This document shows positions 9,002-17,253 of a stretch of 64,000 nt of DNA, one piece after another. The notes under the pieces were generated by a model that saw only the letters and a program-made list of their open reading frames with translations, made no database searches and had not been told where the DNA came from. Source of the stretch: Streptomyces umbrinus (GTDB lineage Bacteria; Actinomycetota; Actinomycetes; Streptomycetales; Streptomycetaceae); assembly GCF_030817415.1 (NCBI RefSeq), contig NZ_JAUSZI010000002.1, positions 310,001 through 374,000 on the forward strand, read 5' to 3'. The number at the start of each line of letters is the position of its first letter. The stretch's first letter is position 1. The position numbers and the translations under genes were made by a program.

Positions 9002-9715
9002 GTGGGGTACGAACGATTGCCGCGCGAGTACCGGATGAGACGGTCCCGGATGCATGTGTTCCTCTGGGTGATCGTCGTGGGCACACTGAGTGTGTTGGTG
9101 GCCCTGTGGGGCGCCGAGGTACCCGCCTCGTTCAGTTGTCCCATCCTCGCGGCGTGGGTGGCTCTGATGGGGTGGCTCTTCTATGCCACGTTGCACTGTT
9201 CGACCATCGCGGACATCAAGGCACTCCATGTACGCGGCATGGTGAAGCGCCGACGGTTGGCATGGGAGGACATCCAGGACATCAGGGCCGAGGTCAACCC
9301 GGCATCGGCCATGCAGAGCGGTGCGCCCAACGTGCTCGTGCACGCCTACGGCCGGGACGGCGCCAAGGTGCTGTTGCCGTTCGTCGACGACCTTCATGTG
9401 AACGTGGAGCGCGAAGTCGGGCTGCTGCTCGACTCATGGGTGGAACTGCGCGGCGAGGACTGGGCGCCCGACCCGCATGCCGCGGTCCTCATCGACCGAC
9501 GCGATGCACGTCAGGCGGCCCTCATGATGGGGTTCGCCGCCGTGATGATGGCGTTCATCCCGCTGACCGTGCTGATGCTGCTGCCCCTCTTCGTCGACAT
9601 GCCGGAGTGGCTGGAGTCGTTCCTGAACCCCTTCACGGTCATGGGGGTGGGAGCGCCCCTGATCTTCGCGCTGACCGCGATCGCCTCGTACCGCAGCCGT
9701 CGGCCCAGCGGCTGA
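9002..9715 (+). CDS. PH-like domain membrane protein
   Basis: About 237 residues from GTG 9002 (VGYERLPREYRMRRSRM), preceded by GGGGGTGG; the open frame starts at ATG 8948. Two N-terminal membrane helices (residues about 18-60) are followed by a soluble segment with ALHVRGMVKRRRLAWEDIQDIRAEVN, the strand-W-x-DI pattern of bacterial PH (bPH) domains. A C-terminal helical hairpin (LMMGFAAVMMAFIPLTVLMLL and the last 25 residues) returns to the membrane. Function unknown. Confidence 0.7.
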   Translation: MGYERLPREYRMRRSRMHVFLWVIVVGTLSVLVALWGAEVPASFSCPILAAWVALMGWLFYATLHCSTIADIKALHVRGMVKRRRLAWEDIQDIRAEVNPASAMQSGAPNVLVHAYGRDGAKVLLPFVDDLHVNVEREVGLLLDSWVELRGEDWAPDPHAAVLIDRRDARQAALMMGFAAVMMAFIPLTVLMLLPLFVDMPEWLESFLNPFTVMGVGAPLIFALTAIASYRSRRPSG

Positions 9716-9801
9716 CGGTCGCGGCCGAGGCCGAGGCCGAGGCCCGCGGTCAGGGCCCGCGGCCAGGGCGCGGGTGCGGGTGCGAGCGGGTGCGAGTGCG
9801 G
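9716..9801. repeat. Low-complexity GC repeat between convergent genes
   Basis: GAGGCC repeats three times and is followed by runs of CGGGTG/CGAGTG. It fills the gap between two convergent genes. It may help termination but forms no clean single hairpin. Confidence 0.5.
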
Positions 9802-10683
9802 CTACAGCCTCTCGGTCAGAAACGGCAGGACTACGTCGGCCACCTCGTCAGGTACCTCCTCGGCGAGGTCATGGCCGGCGTTGAAGACGTGACCGGTGAC
9901 GTCATGGGCCATGAACCGCATCTGCGCTTCGTTCCGGTCGCCGATGAACGCCGAGCCTCCGAGCGCCAGCACCGGGATGTCCAGCTTCCGCTGTGATGCC
10001 TGCCGGTTCTGCTCTGCATCGACGAGCATCGCGCGGTAGATCGCCAGCATCGCGCGGATGCCGCCGGGCATGGAGTAACACCGCACGTATTCGTCGACCG
10101 CGTCAGGGGTGGCGGTGTCGGGGTGGCTGCGCTCGTACTTGATCATGTAGGTGATCAGTTCGCGTTCGTGCCCGGCTATCAGCATCTCGGGTACGTCCGG
10201 CTGGAAGTAGAAACCCAGATGCCACAGGTGCATTCCGCTGGAGACGTTCTCGTGGGTGAGTGCGGTGTGGTCCTCGAAGCCGAATCCGGGGAACAACGCC
10301 TCGCAGAACACAAGGGCGTTGACGTGATCGCGGTGCCGGGCCGCGAGTTGGTAGCCGATCACCGCTCCCCAGTCCTCCCCCATCACGCTGTAGGACGCGT
10401 GTCCGAGGTGGGCCATCAGCTCGGCGATGTCGTCGCTCATCGTCGCGCTGTCGTATCCGTCCGCGGGACGGGCGGAGTCACCAAGGCCACGGAGGTCCGG
10501 TACGACGACGGTGTACTGGGCCGTCAGCTTCGGGACGAGGTGCCGCCAGTGGTAGCCCGTCTTGGGCACGCCGTGCAGCAGCACCACCGCCGGCCCGGAA
10601 CCGGCTGTGCGGTAGTGCAGACTCGTTCCGTTGACGGTGGCACGGCCTGTGCGCACTGGGTTTGCGTGATGGTCGACGATCAT
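9802..10683 (-). CDS. Alpha/beta hydrolase, epoxide-hydrolase-like
   Basis: 293 residues from ATG 10683 (MIVDHHANPVRTG), with GAGAAG upstream; a longer open frame upstream is out of character. The alpha/beta-hydrolase landmarks are clear: HGVPKTGYHW (HG oxyanion motif, residues about 37), GEDWGAVIGY with Asp as nucleophile (about 105), and catalytic His in NAGHDLAEEVP near the C-terminus. An Asp nucleophile indicates epoxide hydrolase or dehalogenase chemistry, not esterase. It lies downstream of the unknown gene at 10802-12124 on the same strand, so probably in the TetR-controlled unit. Confidence 0.8.
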   Translation of the reverse strand: MIVDHHANPVRTGRATVNGTSLHYRTAGSGPAVVLLHGVPKTGYHWRHLVPKLTAQYTVVVPDLRGLGDSARPADGYDSATMSDDIAELMAHLGHASYSVMGEDWGAVIGYQLAARHRDHVNALVFCEALFPGFGFEDHTALTHENVSSGMHLWHLGFYFQPDVPEMLIAGHERELITYMIKYERSHPDTATPDAVDEYVRCYSMPGGIRAMLAIYRAMLVDAEQNRQASQRKLDIPVLALGGSAFIGDRNEAQMRFMAHDVTGHVFNAGHDLAEEVPDEVADVVLPFLTERL

Positions 10684-10801
10684 ACTTCTTCTCAACTTTC
10701 CTGAGGGGCTTGGCAGTTCGGGCGCCTGAGAGTGCGTTCTGGTCCTGCCGGACTGTGCCCTGGTGAGGCGATGAGGGCCGGTGTCTGTCTCAGCCGCGTG
10801 A

Positions 10802-12124
10802 TCAGCGCGTCTCCGGCGGGCTGTCCTGCCGCTCGGTGACGTCGTGGTCCGGCAGGTCGACGATGAGGCGGCCCGGTCCGTTCGTGCCCGCGGCTGCCGG
10901 GCCGACATGACGGCCGGCGGGGCGCAGGCCGACATTGTCCGGGTAGAGGCGGCCGAGCAGTGCCAGGGCAACGAGGTTGTCCTGGCCGGTGGCTTCCAGG
11001 GTGACGTCGCCGTCCTGCGTCCACAGCAGACCGGGGGCACGTAGTGCGGTCCACAGGTCGGCGCTCCGGGTGCTGCCGGCAGTCGTGGCGCCTGTGGCGG
11101 CGGTCTGGTGGGAGAAGCGGTGGGCGAAGCGGTGGCCGCGCAGTGCCTGGCCGAGGTCGAGGTGTGCGGTGGTGCCGTCGTGGGTCACGGCGATGCGGGC
11201 GGTGCGGGTGCCGTCGACGACCGGTCTTACGACTACGCGGCCGGCTACTGGCCCCTGTGCCGCGGTGGCGGGCGGCAGGTGTTCGATGAGCGTGCGGGGT
11301 GCGGCGTAGTAGTCCTGCATTTCGGCGACGTACGTGATCGTGTCGTCTGCGGCGGGGCCGGGTCGCCAGGTCAGCAGGTGGCGGGGCGCGGTGAGAGGCG
11401 GTGTGCCGACGACTGCTGGCAGGACGGTGCCGCCGCCGTGGTCGAAGCCGTAGCCGGCCGGGCCCGAGGTACCGGTGACCGCATGGCGGGCGAAGTCCAC
11501 GATGCTGGTGTGCCGGATCTGGCGGACCAGGAGTTCGGTGAGGAAGCTGTCGCGGGCCGACTCGATGTGCCGCAGCCCGGTCGGGGTGACCAGGAGCGGA
11601 GCGTCCTGCCAGTTGGTGAAGGGCAGTAGGGCGTCGCGGAGCAGGACCATCTGGTGCAGCCACTCGTTGTAGAGCTGCATCGCGACCGGTCCGCCGCGGC
11701 TGCCCAGGAGCAGGTCGGCCGCGCGGTGGGTGAGCAGATGCCCGTCGCAGTGGCTGCGGACCACCATGGGGCCAGCGGGCAGCGGTATCCGATGGGTGAG
11801 CAGCCGGTCCAGGGCCGCGGTCGCCCAGGAGGCGATCTCCCGGCCGATCTTCTCGGCCTGCGTGCCCAGTTCGCGGGCTGCCGAAGCGCTGTCGGGGCCT
11901 ACGGCCAGGGGCAATGAGGTCTCGCGCGTACCGAGGCCGAGCGTCGCGTGGATCTGGTCCTCCAGGACCTCACGGTCGATGCCGTGCAGGGCATCGATGA
12001 CGCCCTGCAGCAGCGGCTCGGCACCGGTGAAGAACTGACGGGCTCTCATCGTGCGGGTTGCCGGGAAGGTGTTCCACCGGGAGCCGCCGAGGGCGGGTGC
12101 GGTCGAGGTCTGCGCGGGGGGCAT
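10802..12124 (-). CDS. Unknown conserved-looking protein in the TetR unit
   Basis: 440 residues from ATG 12124 (MPPAQTSTAPALGG), chosen for GGAGG four bases upstream; ATG 12154 in the same frame is an alternative. No motif is recognised. The N-terminal half is alpha-helical with conserved-looking HCDGHLLTHRAADLLLG; the C-terminal half has strands and an Ala/Thr-rich segment. There is no signal peptide or membrane helix. It lies between a TetR gene and an epoxide-hydrolase-like gene, all on one strand, suggesting co-regulation. Confidence 0.6.
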   Translation of the reverse strand: MPPAQTSTAPALGGSRWNTFPATRTMRARQFFTGAEPLLQGVIDALHGIDREVLEDQIHATLGLGTRETSLPLAVGPDSASAARELGTQAEKIGREIASWATAALDRLLTHRIPLPAGPMVVRSHCDGHLLTHRAADLLLGSRGGPVAMQLYNEWLHQMVLLRDALLPFTNWQDAPLLVTPTGLRHIESARDSFLTELLVRQIRHTSIVDFARHAVTGTSGPAGYGFDHGGGTVLPAVVGTPPLTAPRHLLTWRPGPAADDTITYVAEMQDYYAAPRTLIEHLPPATAAQGPVAGRVVVRPVVDGTRTARIAVTHDGTTAHLDLGQALRGHRFAHRFSHQTAATGATTAGSTRSADLWTALRAPGLLWTQDGDVTLEATGQDNLVALALLGRLYPDNVGLRPAGRHVGPAAAGTNGPGRLIVDLPDHDVTERQDSPPETR

Positions 12125-12199
12125 GGGTCCTCCGATGTGGTCGGTGAGCGGCATGTGCTCTCGTCGGCGTCGGTGACTTCGCGGACGCCGGTACATTTT

Positions 12200-12215
12200 G
12201 TGGATCGTGCGATAC
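12200..12215. promoter_or_regulatory. Candidate TetR operator before the 12124 gene
   Basis: TGGATCGTGCGATACA is a 16-bp palindrome with one mismatch. On the minus strand it fills the 17-base spacer between TTCAAT and CAAAAT, a plausible -35/-10. A related half-site (TGGATCG) occurs in the tetR promoter at 12834. Occupation by the adjacent TetR protein is inferred. Confidence 0.5.
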
Positions 12216-12235
12216 AGATTGAAGGCATGAAAAAA

Positions 12236-12814
12236 TCAGCCGAGGGCGGCCAGCGCGACCTCCACGAGGGGTTCCAGGGCACGGACGTCGGGTGTGATCT
12301 TCGAGGAGACGAGCAGACCGTTGAGGAAGGTGACCAGGAAGGCGGCCAGGGCCTGCGGGTCGCTGGTCGTCGAGATCTCACCCCGTTCCGCCGCCACACT
12401 CAGCACGTCGGCGAGCGCACGCTGACTGGCGTCCTGCACGTCACGCACGGTACGACGGATGGTCGGGTCCCCCGGCAGGCGCTCACAGACGGCATTGACC
12501 AGCAGGCAGCCCCGGCCGTCGTGTCCGACCGCGATCCGGACACGCTCGACCAGCATCGTACGGATCGCCGACCGGGCGTCCGCCCCCTCGTCGAGGCTGC
12601 GCAGGGCGGCCGCCGCGAGGGTGGCGCGGTAGTGCTCCAGCGCGGCCCGGTACAGGCCGTCCTTGTCTCCGAACGCCGCATACAGGGACCCCTGACCGAT
12701 CCCGAGATGCCCGGTCAGATCACGTACAGAGGTCGCCTCGTATCCGCGCGTCCAGAACAGCTCCATCGCGCGGCTCACCGCCGCCTCGGTGTCGAACTCC
12801 CGGGTCCTTGCCAT
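12236..12814 (-). CDS. TetR/AcrR-family transcriptional repressor
   Basis: 192 residues. The N-terminal HTH is canonical: AVSRAMELFWTRGYEATSVRDLTGHLGIGQGSLYAAFGDKDGLY, residues about 12-55, shown here in overlapping family landmarks (GYEATSVRDL, GQGSLYAAFGDK). The C-terminal ligand-binding domain is helical and of normal length, ending FLVTFLNGLLVSSKITPD. It is the first gene of a probable three-gene minus-strand unit with the unknown protein and epoxide-hydrolase-like enzyme. Confidence 0.9.
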   Translation of the reverse strand: MARTREFDTEAAVSRAMELFWTRGYEATSVRDLTGHLGIGQGSLYAAFGDKDGLYRAALEHYRATLAAAALRSLDEGADARSAIRTMLVERVRIAVGHDGRGCLLVNAVCERLPGDPTIRRTVRDVQDASQRALADVLSVAAERGEISTTSDPQALAAFLVTFLNGLLVSSKITPDVRALEPLVEVALAALG

Positions 12815-12825
12815 GCACTCACACT

Positions 12826-12857
12826 AACCTATCTGGATCGCTCGCTCAAGAAAGTGG
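12826..12857 (-). promoter_or_regulatory. Promoter and half-operator of the TetR gene
   Basis: On the minus strand TTGAGC, 17 bases, TAGTGT forms a sigma70-like promoter just upstream of the TetR start. The spacer carries CGATCCA, complementary to the TGGATCG half-site at 12834-12840. 11 of 16 positions match the operator at 12200. Confidence 0.45.
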
Positions 12858-13032
12858 TGCGGCGGCCACGACCCACCACGGCGTCCGGCTGCGCGGCGCG
12901 TGCCCGCCGAGTCCCTCTTCGCGCTCCCGCGAATGGCGTAACCGTCGTTGGGCCCGCGCTCACCATGATCAATAACCTGACGTCCGGCGCGTGATCTCGC
13001 GTCCGTCGGACACAGAAGGCGAGCGACCCTCA

Positions 13033-13962
13033 GTGAAACTCCCGATGCTGCAGCGCATGGCCTGGCTCACCGCGGCGACGGTCCTGCTGACCACACTCGG
13101 CACTGCCCCGGCCGGGGCGGACAGCGCATGGCAGAAGGTGGGCGGCGACGTCCGCAGCGGTGTCAGCGGCCTCGCGTACGAGGGCCGTGCCTCGGACGGA
13201 TCATGGGTGGACGTGCTGGCCGTGCACGACAACAAAGGGGCCGGGCAGAAGCGTCTCTCCCGGATCACCCACTGGGAGGGCGCCGACGGCATCTCCCCGA
13301 TCACCTGGGACAGGCCGGAACCCGTCGACCTGGAAGCCATCGAAGCCATCCCCGGGATGCCGGGTGAATACCTGGCGCTCACCAGCCGCGGCATCGTCCA
13401 CCGCCTGAAGGTCGCCGGCCCCAAGGCGACGGTCGTCGACTACTCACCGCTGCCGGCGATCGGCGAGGGCGACGACTTCGAGAGCTTCGCGCTCGTCGCC
13501 CAGAACGGGAAACTCGCCGTCCTGTGGGCGGACCGTGGAGCCGGCGCGGATCGTCCCGCCACGCTCTACGCGGCACCCCTGACGTTCGCTCCGTGGGGTC
13601 AGCCGCAGTTCGGCACCGTGACGCGCCGGGCCTACCGGGCCGCGTATCCGACCGGTGACGGCACCCGGCACATCTCCGACATCTCGGTGACGGACTCCGG
13701 CCGGATCATTGTGAGTTCGGCGGCCGACGCCGGTGACGACGGCCCGTTCGACTCCGCGGTGAGCGATGCGGGCCGGGTGAGCGTGTCGGCTGCCGGCCGG
13801 GTTCGGGTCACGCTCGCGGCCTCCCCGGACGTCCTCGGAACATTCCCCAAGTACAAGATCGAGGCAGTCGAGTGCCTGCCCGGTTCCACCGACGCCCTCC
13901 TCGGCACCGACGACGAGAACCTCGGCGGATACGTACGGACCATGCCCTTCTGCGAGGCCTGA
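13033..13962 (+). CDS. Secreted protein of unknown function
   Basis: 309 residues from GTG 13033 (VKLPMLQRMAWL). A Sec signal peptide (AWLTAATVLLTTLG) ends about APAGADSAWQ. The mature part is rich in short strands and Asp/Gly turns (VHDNKGAGQKRLSRI, VDLEAIEAIPGMPGEYLAL), like propeller proteins of the esterase-like/phytase group, but I cannot name the family. Likely extracellular. It converges on the PL7 gene. Confidence 0.65.
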   Translation: MKLPMLQRMAWLTAATVLLTTLGTAPAGADSAWQKVGGDVRSGVSGLAYEGRASDGSWVDVLAVHDNKGAGQKRLSRITHWEGADGISPITWDRPEPVDLEAIEAIPGMPGEYLALTSRGIVHRLKVAGPKATVVDYSPLPAIGEGDDFESFALVAQNGKLAVLWADRGAGADRPATLYAAPLTFAPWGQPQFGTVTRRAYRAAYPTGDGTRHISDISVTDSGRIIVSSAADAGDDGPFDSAVSDAGRVSVSAAGRVRVTLAASPDVLGTFPKYKIEAVECLPGSTDALLGTDDENLGGYVRTMPFCEA

Positions 13963-13991
13963 CCCCGGCCGCCGAACACAACTGCCGCCCG

Positions 13992-14050
13992 CTCCCGGTG
14001 CGATCAGCGAGCCGCAGCAGGCTGCGGGTTCCGTGACGACGCACCGGGAG
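13992..14050. terminator. Nested inverted repeats between convergent genes
   Basis: An outer 11-bp perfect repeat (CTCCCGGTGCG at 13992-14002, complement at 14040-14050) encloses an inner hairpin CCGCAG-cagg-CTGCGG at 14012-14027. It lies between two convergent stops. There is no T-run, as usual in streptomycetes. Bidirectional termination is inferred. Confidence 0.5.
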
Positions 14051-14066
14051 GAGCGACCCCGTCAGG

Positions 14067-14868
14067 TCACTTGTGCGTCACCGTGACTCCGTACAGGGCG
14101 ACCTGTCCGTAGTTCGAGGTGTCGCACGGCGAGGAGTTGTTGCAGTTCGCCTGGGTGTAGGCGCCCGCCTTGTAGTAGCCGCTGCCGAACGCGCCGTCGA
14201 CGGTGGCCTTGAGGGCGCCGTTGTAGTAGACGTCCACCTTCCCGTCGTGGGCCACGAACTTCCCCTGGAAGCGGGTACCGAGCTGGTAGTTGGAGGTCAC
14301 CAGCTTGTAGTGGATGGTGTTGTACGAGGTGATGTACAGCGAGGTCCCTTCGAGGCGGAACGAGGTGACGTCGCTCGACGAGTCATGTATCTGCCCCGCC
14401 CATCACGTGTGGCTTGGTCTTGGGGAGGTGGGTGATCGCCTGGTCGACGACCATGGTGTGGGTGCCCGACGCGGACGGCCAGCTCTTCGTCGCCGACCCA
14501 TCGGCGGACATCTCGCGCAACTCCGACCGCGGGTATCCGCTGTTGCTGGTGGTGGCGCCGTTGACCGCGGCCCGCAGCAGGATCGCCTTACATTCCGAAG
14601 TGGTCGTGAACCAGGGGGCGTTGTTGTAGGTCTTCAGAGCGGGCTGCTTGATCTCCTGCGGGGAGCCGGAGCTGGTGGGGAGGGGCAGCTGAAGCTTCCA
14701 GCCGGTGCTCAGGCCGATGGCCGAGGCCGGTGCGGGACAGGCTGCGGCACCCGAAGAATCGGCCGACGCACTCTGCAACGGGGCCAGCAGGCCGACGGCG
14801 AGTGCGGGCGCCGCGAGCAGGCGCAGAGCCCGGCGGTGAGAAGTGGGCGAAGGCGATTGACGTTCCAT
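14067..14868 (-). pseudogene. Secreted polysaccharide lyase family 7 (alginate-lyase-like), frameshifted
   Basis: Start at ATG 14868, with a perfect AAGGAG six bases upstream. A signal peptide (LRLLAAPALAVGLLAPLQSASA) leads into GLSTGWKLQLPLP, then RSELREM, the PL7 substrate-binding motif. The reading frame breaks after HVMGG: the four-base C run at 14394-14397 appears one base too long. The following frame continues QIHDSSSDVTSFRLEG (the QIH catalytic motif) and YYKAGAYTQ (PL7 motif), ending at 14067. Corrected length is about 266 residues, normal for PL7. All catalytic motifs are preserved, so this is either a recent mutation or a sequencing indel. Confidence 0.8.
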
Positions 14869-14971
14869 GAGCGGCTCCTTCATGTCTGGGCCACGACGGG
14901 CCCGTGGGGGGACTTGGGCGTACGTGCGGGGAGTACTTGGGGGTACTTGGCCGGCCTGACATGCCCGCGGC

Positions 14972-16140
14972 TCAGCAGGCGAGTTCTCGTACGATCCCTT
15001 CGTCGATGCCGATACCGAGGCCTGGGCCCGACGGCACCTCGGCCACCCCTGCGCGCACCTGGATGGCGGAGCCGGTGGCGTAGGGAGACTGCAGGAACTG
15101 CCGGCCGTTGAGGTCGGCGGGGGCGATGAGGTCGTGGGCGGCGAACAGGTGCAGTGACGCGGCGAGGCCGATGTCGGACTCGGTCAGCCCCGAGCCCATC
15201 AGCGCCACACCGCAGTCCTCGGCGAGCTGGCACTGGCGCAGTGCCAGGGTGAGCCCGGCGCAGCGCTGCACCTTGGCCACGGCGATGCCGATGGCTCCCC
15301 TGCGGACGAACGAGGCGAGGTCGGTGGGGTGCCGCAGGCTCTCGTCCACGGCGATCGGAACCGGGCTGAGGTCACGCAGCCGGCGAAGTCCCTCGATGTC
15401 GTTGGCGGGCAGGGGCTGTTCGAGCGCCGCGATGTCGAGCGGTGCGAGCAGCCGGGCGAGGCGGAGCGCGGAGTCCTGGGTGCCGGCCTGGTTGGCGTCG
15501 ACGATCAGGCGGGCGTCGGGGCGGCCTCACGTACGGCCGCCACTCGGGCGACTTCTCCGGTCTCGTCCTGTCCGGGCACGAGCCCCGTCTTGATCTTGAA
15601 GTGGCGATATCCGTGGGCCTGCCCCTCGGCGACCGATTCGGCCAGGGCACCCGCGTCGTCTCCGGTGGCGATCCAGCAGCGGTCGACGGTGTCGTGGCGA
15701 CGCCTGCCCCACAACTCGCCGAGGCTCACGCCGCGGGAGCGGGCCAGTGCGTCGTGCCAGGCGACGTCCAGGGCGGCACGGGCCAGCGGCATCCCGGTGG
15801 ACCAGCCGCGCCGGATGGTGCGATCGCAGGCGACCACCAGCCCGTCGAGGTCCCACAGCGGCAGGCCGGTCGCGGCGGGCGCCAGGTAGTGCGTCAGGGT
15901 CGAGACGATGGACTCGGTGGTCTCGTACGTCCAGGAGGGGATCGGTGTCGCCTCGCCCCAGCCGGTGCTTCCGTCCGAGGCCGTGACCTTGACGAGCACG
16001 CGGATGGGGGGTCGCCCTCGGGCGGTCACGCCGCCGCCCGCGACCGCGAAGTCCCGCAGCGTCGGCAGGGCGACCGTGATCGTCTCCACGCGCTCGACGG
16101 TCACGGCGGGTCGCGTGTCGGGTGATCCGGTCAGAACCAT
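14972..16140 (-). pseudogene. Enolase-superfamily (mandelate racemase/muconate-lactonizing type) enzyme, frameshifted
   Basis: ATG 16140 overlaps the stop of the upstream dehydrogenase in ATGGTTCTGA, implying translational coupling. The N-terminal capping domain and HFKIKTG (KxK base) are in one frame. A missing base near the G run at 15518-15521 then moves the protein to another frame, which continues LIVDANQAG (metal Asp), AALEQPLP (metal Glu), IAVDES (metal Asp) and ends VRELAC at 14972. Every active-site residue of the family survives. Likely a sugar-acid dehydratase or racemase in the same pathway as the dehydrogenase and PL7 lyase (inference). Confidence 0.8.
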
Positions 16141-17108
16141 AGCGACTTGTCCACTACGTTGATCAACGGCCGCCCGTCGGCGAACCGTTGTGCGTTCTCC
16201 GCCAGCACCTCGAACCGGCGCTCAGCGGCGTGCGGCCCGGCTCCGGCCACGTGCGGAGTGATCAGTGCCTTGGGGTGGCGCCAGAGCGGGTGGTCCGGCG
16301 GCAGCGGCTCCAGTTCCATGACGTCGAGGGCGGCGCCCCGCAGGCGCCCCGCGTCCAGGGCCGCGACGAGGTCGTCGAGGCGGACGGTGGGGCCGCGGCC
16401 CACGTTGATGAGGCAGGCCCCATCTTTCATGGACGCCAGCCGGCCGGCGTCCATCAGCCCCTCCGTCTCAGGGGTGTGGGGCACGGTCAGGATCACCAGG
16501 TCCGCCTCGGGAAGCGCGCGATCGAGTTCACCAGGCGGCAGCACCCGGAGGAATCCGGGCGGTGCCGTGGTGACACGGGGGTCGATGCCTTCCACGCGGG
16601 TGCCGAACGCGGCGAGCAGTCGTCCGGTCTCGGCGCCGATCGCACCCGTACCGACGATGAGCGCGCGCACCTCGCCGAGTGGGACGACCGCGTCGTCCGA
16701 CCAGTCCGGTGCCCAGTTGGCGGCCGCCTGTTCGCGTACATAGCGGGGCAGTTGCCTAGCCAGGGCCAGGACCAAGGCCATCGTGTGTACGGCGACATGG
16801 TCGGTGTAGGTGTCCCGCATGTTCGTCACCTCGACCGGATGACGTACGAGCGCGGGGTGGTAGAACCCGGGAGGAGGGCCGGCCTGAGGGGCCTGCAGCC
16901 AGCGCAACCGGTCGGCAGAGCCGAGGAGTTCGGGTGTGAGTGTGCCGTACGCGGCATCGGCGCGGACCAGCGCGGCGTCGACGTCCTGAGGGCCGTGGGG
17001 GCAGAGCACCTCGATCCCCGGTACGGCCTCGACGAGCCTGTCGGGCCAGGATCGGGCTTCCGTCGGCAAGGGCGGGACCATGACGAGGGTGAAGGCGGCT
17101 GTGCTCAT
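16131..17108 (-). CDS. D-isomer-specific 2-hydroxyacid dehydrogenase
   Basis: 325 residues from ATG 17108, with GGAG eight bases upstream. The NAD site is VGTGAIGAETGRLLAAFG (residues about 145-162). Catalytic residues of the family are present: Arg in INVGRGPTV, Glu in DVMELEPLP, and His in ITPHVAGAGPH. It would oxidise or reduce a 2-hydroxy acid/2-keto acid pair. Its start overlaps the stop of an upstream remnant (ATGA), and its stop overlaps the enolase-superfamily start, so it is the middle of a coupled operon divergent from a LacI regulator. Confidence 0.88.
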   Translation of the reverse strand: MSTAAFTLVMVPPLPTEARSWPDRLVEAVPGIEVLCPHGPQDVDAALVRADAAYGTLTPELLGSADRLRWLQAPQAGPPPGFYHPALVRHPVEVTNMRDTYTDHVAVHTMALVLALARQLPRYVREQAAANWAPDWSDDAVVPLGEVRALIVGTGAIGAETGRLLAAFGTRVEGIDPRVTTAPPGFLRVLPPGELDRALPEADLVILTVPHTPETEGLMDAGRLASMKDGACLINVGRGPTVRLDDLVAALDAGRLRGAALDVMELEPLPPDHPLWRHPKALITPHVAGAGPHAAERRFEVLAENAQRFADGRPLINVVDKSLWF

Positions 17109-17210
17109 GCGGCGTGCTCCATCGACGCGGCGGCCACCTCGTGACGCAGCGGGCTCCCGGCGACGTACCGGGCCAGTTCCTCGGCCATGACCCGGCCGAG
17201 CAGGCGTCGT
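17105..17210 (-). pseudogene. C-terminal remnant of another 2-hydroxyacid dehydrogenase
   Basis: The frame ending at 17105 reads GRVMAEELARYVAGSPLRH, then EVAAASMEHAA and stop; the pattern (VxEELARYxxGxPLRH) is the usual C-terminus of 2-hydroxyacid dehydrogenases. Its TGA overlaps the next gene's ATG as ATGA. Upstream, similarity is lost within about 40 bases and the divergent LacI gene begins, so its 5' part seems deleted. The upstream limit is approximate. Confidence 0.45.
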
Positions 17211-17253
17211 TCCGGGCCGAACCTCCGCGGAGCCGGATCCGCCGAGGGTCCGC

